Positions 63,857 through 64,000 of a DNA stretch of 64,000 bases are shown here, piece after piece (within the stretch, counting starts at the first letter, position 1; each line of letters starts with the position of its first letter). A model generated the notes under the pieces. That model saw nothing but the letters and a program-made list of their open reading frames with translations, was not told the origin of the DNA and did no database searches. Source of the DNA: Piscicola geometra (Eukaryota; Annelida; Clitellata; Hirudinida; Piscicolidae); assembly GCA_943735955.1 (NCBI GenBank), contig OX030965.1:3759937-3823936 (forward strand), read 5' to 3'. Position numbers and translations under genes: made by a program.

Positions 63857-64000
63857 CTATGGTGGAAAGCGAAATAATAATAATTATTATAAGAAAATAA
63901 TAATAATAATTATTATATTTTCCAATTTAATATCCAAATCTAGTTTTCCTTCCCATCTCCTATCTGACCTTGGGTTTTGAACTTTCAAGGTCATTCTTCT

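Noticed and set aside
63970..64000. A possible further upstream ATAD5 exon on the minus strand ending in AAG|GTCAGA
   Set aside because: Only about 25 bases are visible before the window ends, too little to support it.

Overview
The window is animal nuclear DNA. It is AT-rich and full of introns, simple repeats and DNA transposons, and its genes use the standard code with GT-AG introns. The gene set (a DNAJC27-like Rab/J protein, a LOXHD1-like PLAT-repeat protein, BCKDHB, an ATP8A-type flippase and ATAD5) points to a metazoan. The short-intron style and asparagine-rich insertions would fit a spiralian such as a leech or other annelid, but that placement is a guess. One run of 200 Ns shows this is a draft assembly.

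Layout. Positions 1-8280 are a graveyard of hAT-superfamily transposons. Three elements with perfect 8-bp target-site duplications are present, one nested inside another, all within or beside an older decayed hAT relative on the minus strand. From 8672 four genes follow on the plus strand: DNAJC27-like (8672-11634, with a tRNA-Glu in intron 1), LOXHD1-like (11929-30800), BCKDHB (31293-34798) and ATP8A-like (36507-56178, first coding exon not found). ATAD5 lies convergently on the minus strand (63856 down to 57726, its 5' end beyond the window). All exon models were built by hand from splice-site motifs, reading phase and recall of the protein families. The phases close exactly across every exon joined.

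The most unusual region is 20.7-28.7 kb. There a four-exon cassette encoding one PLAT domain occurs three times almost unchanged, including intron sequence, with symmetric 1-1 phases that keep the protein in frame. Non-LTR retrotransposon pieces sit in the first intron of two copies but not the middle one. A second striking feature is a 5.2-kb minisatellite of 18-bp units in ATP8A intron 2. It has almost no G on the plus strand, so the template strand is strongly G-quadruplex-prone. A piggyBac element with intact TTAA ends lies in a LOXHD1 intron.

The genes do not form a pathway. Their products act in different places: BCKDHB in mitochondrial branched-chain amino-acid breakdown, ATP8A in phospholipid flipping, ATAD5 in PCNA unloading, the PLAT protein probably at membranes or stereocilia, and the DNAJC27-like protein in signalling and chaperone recruitment. 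I found no bacterial-type operons, CRISPR arrays or viral genes.
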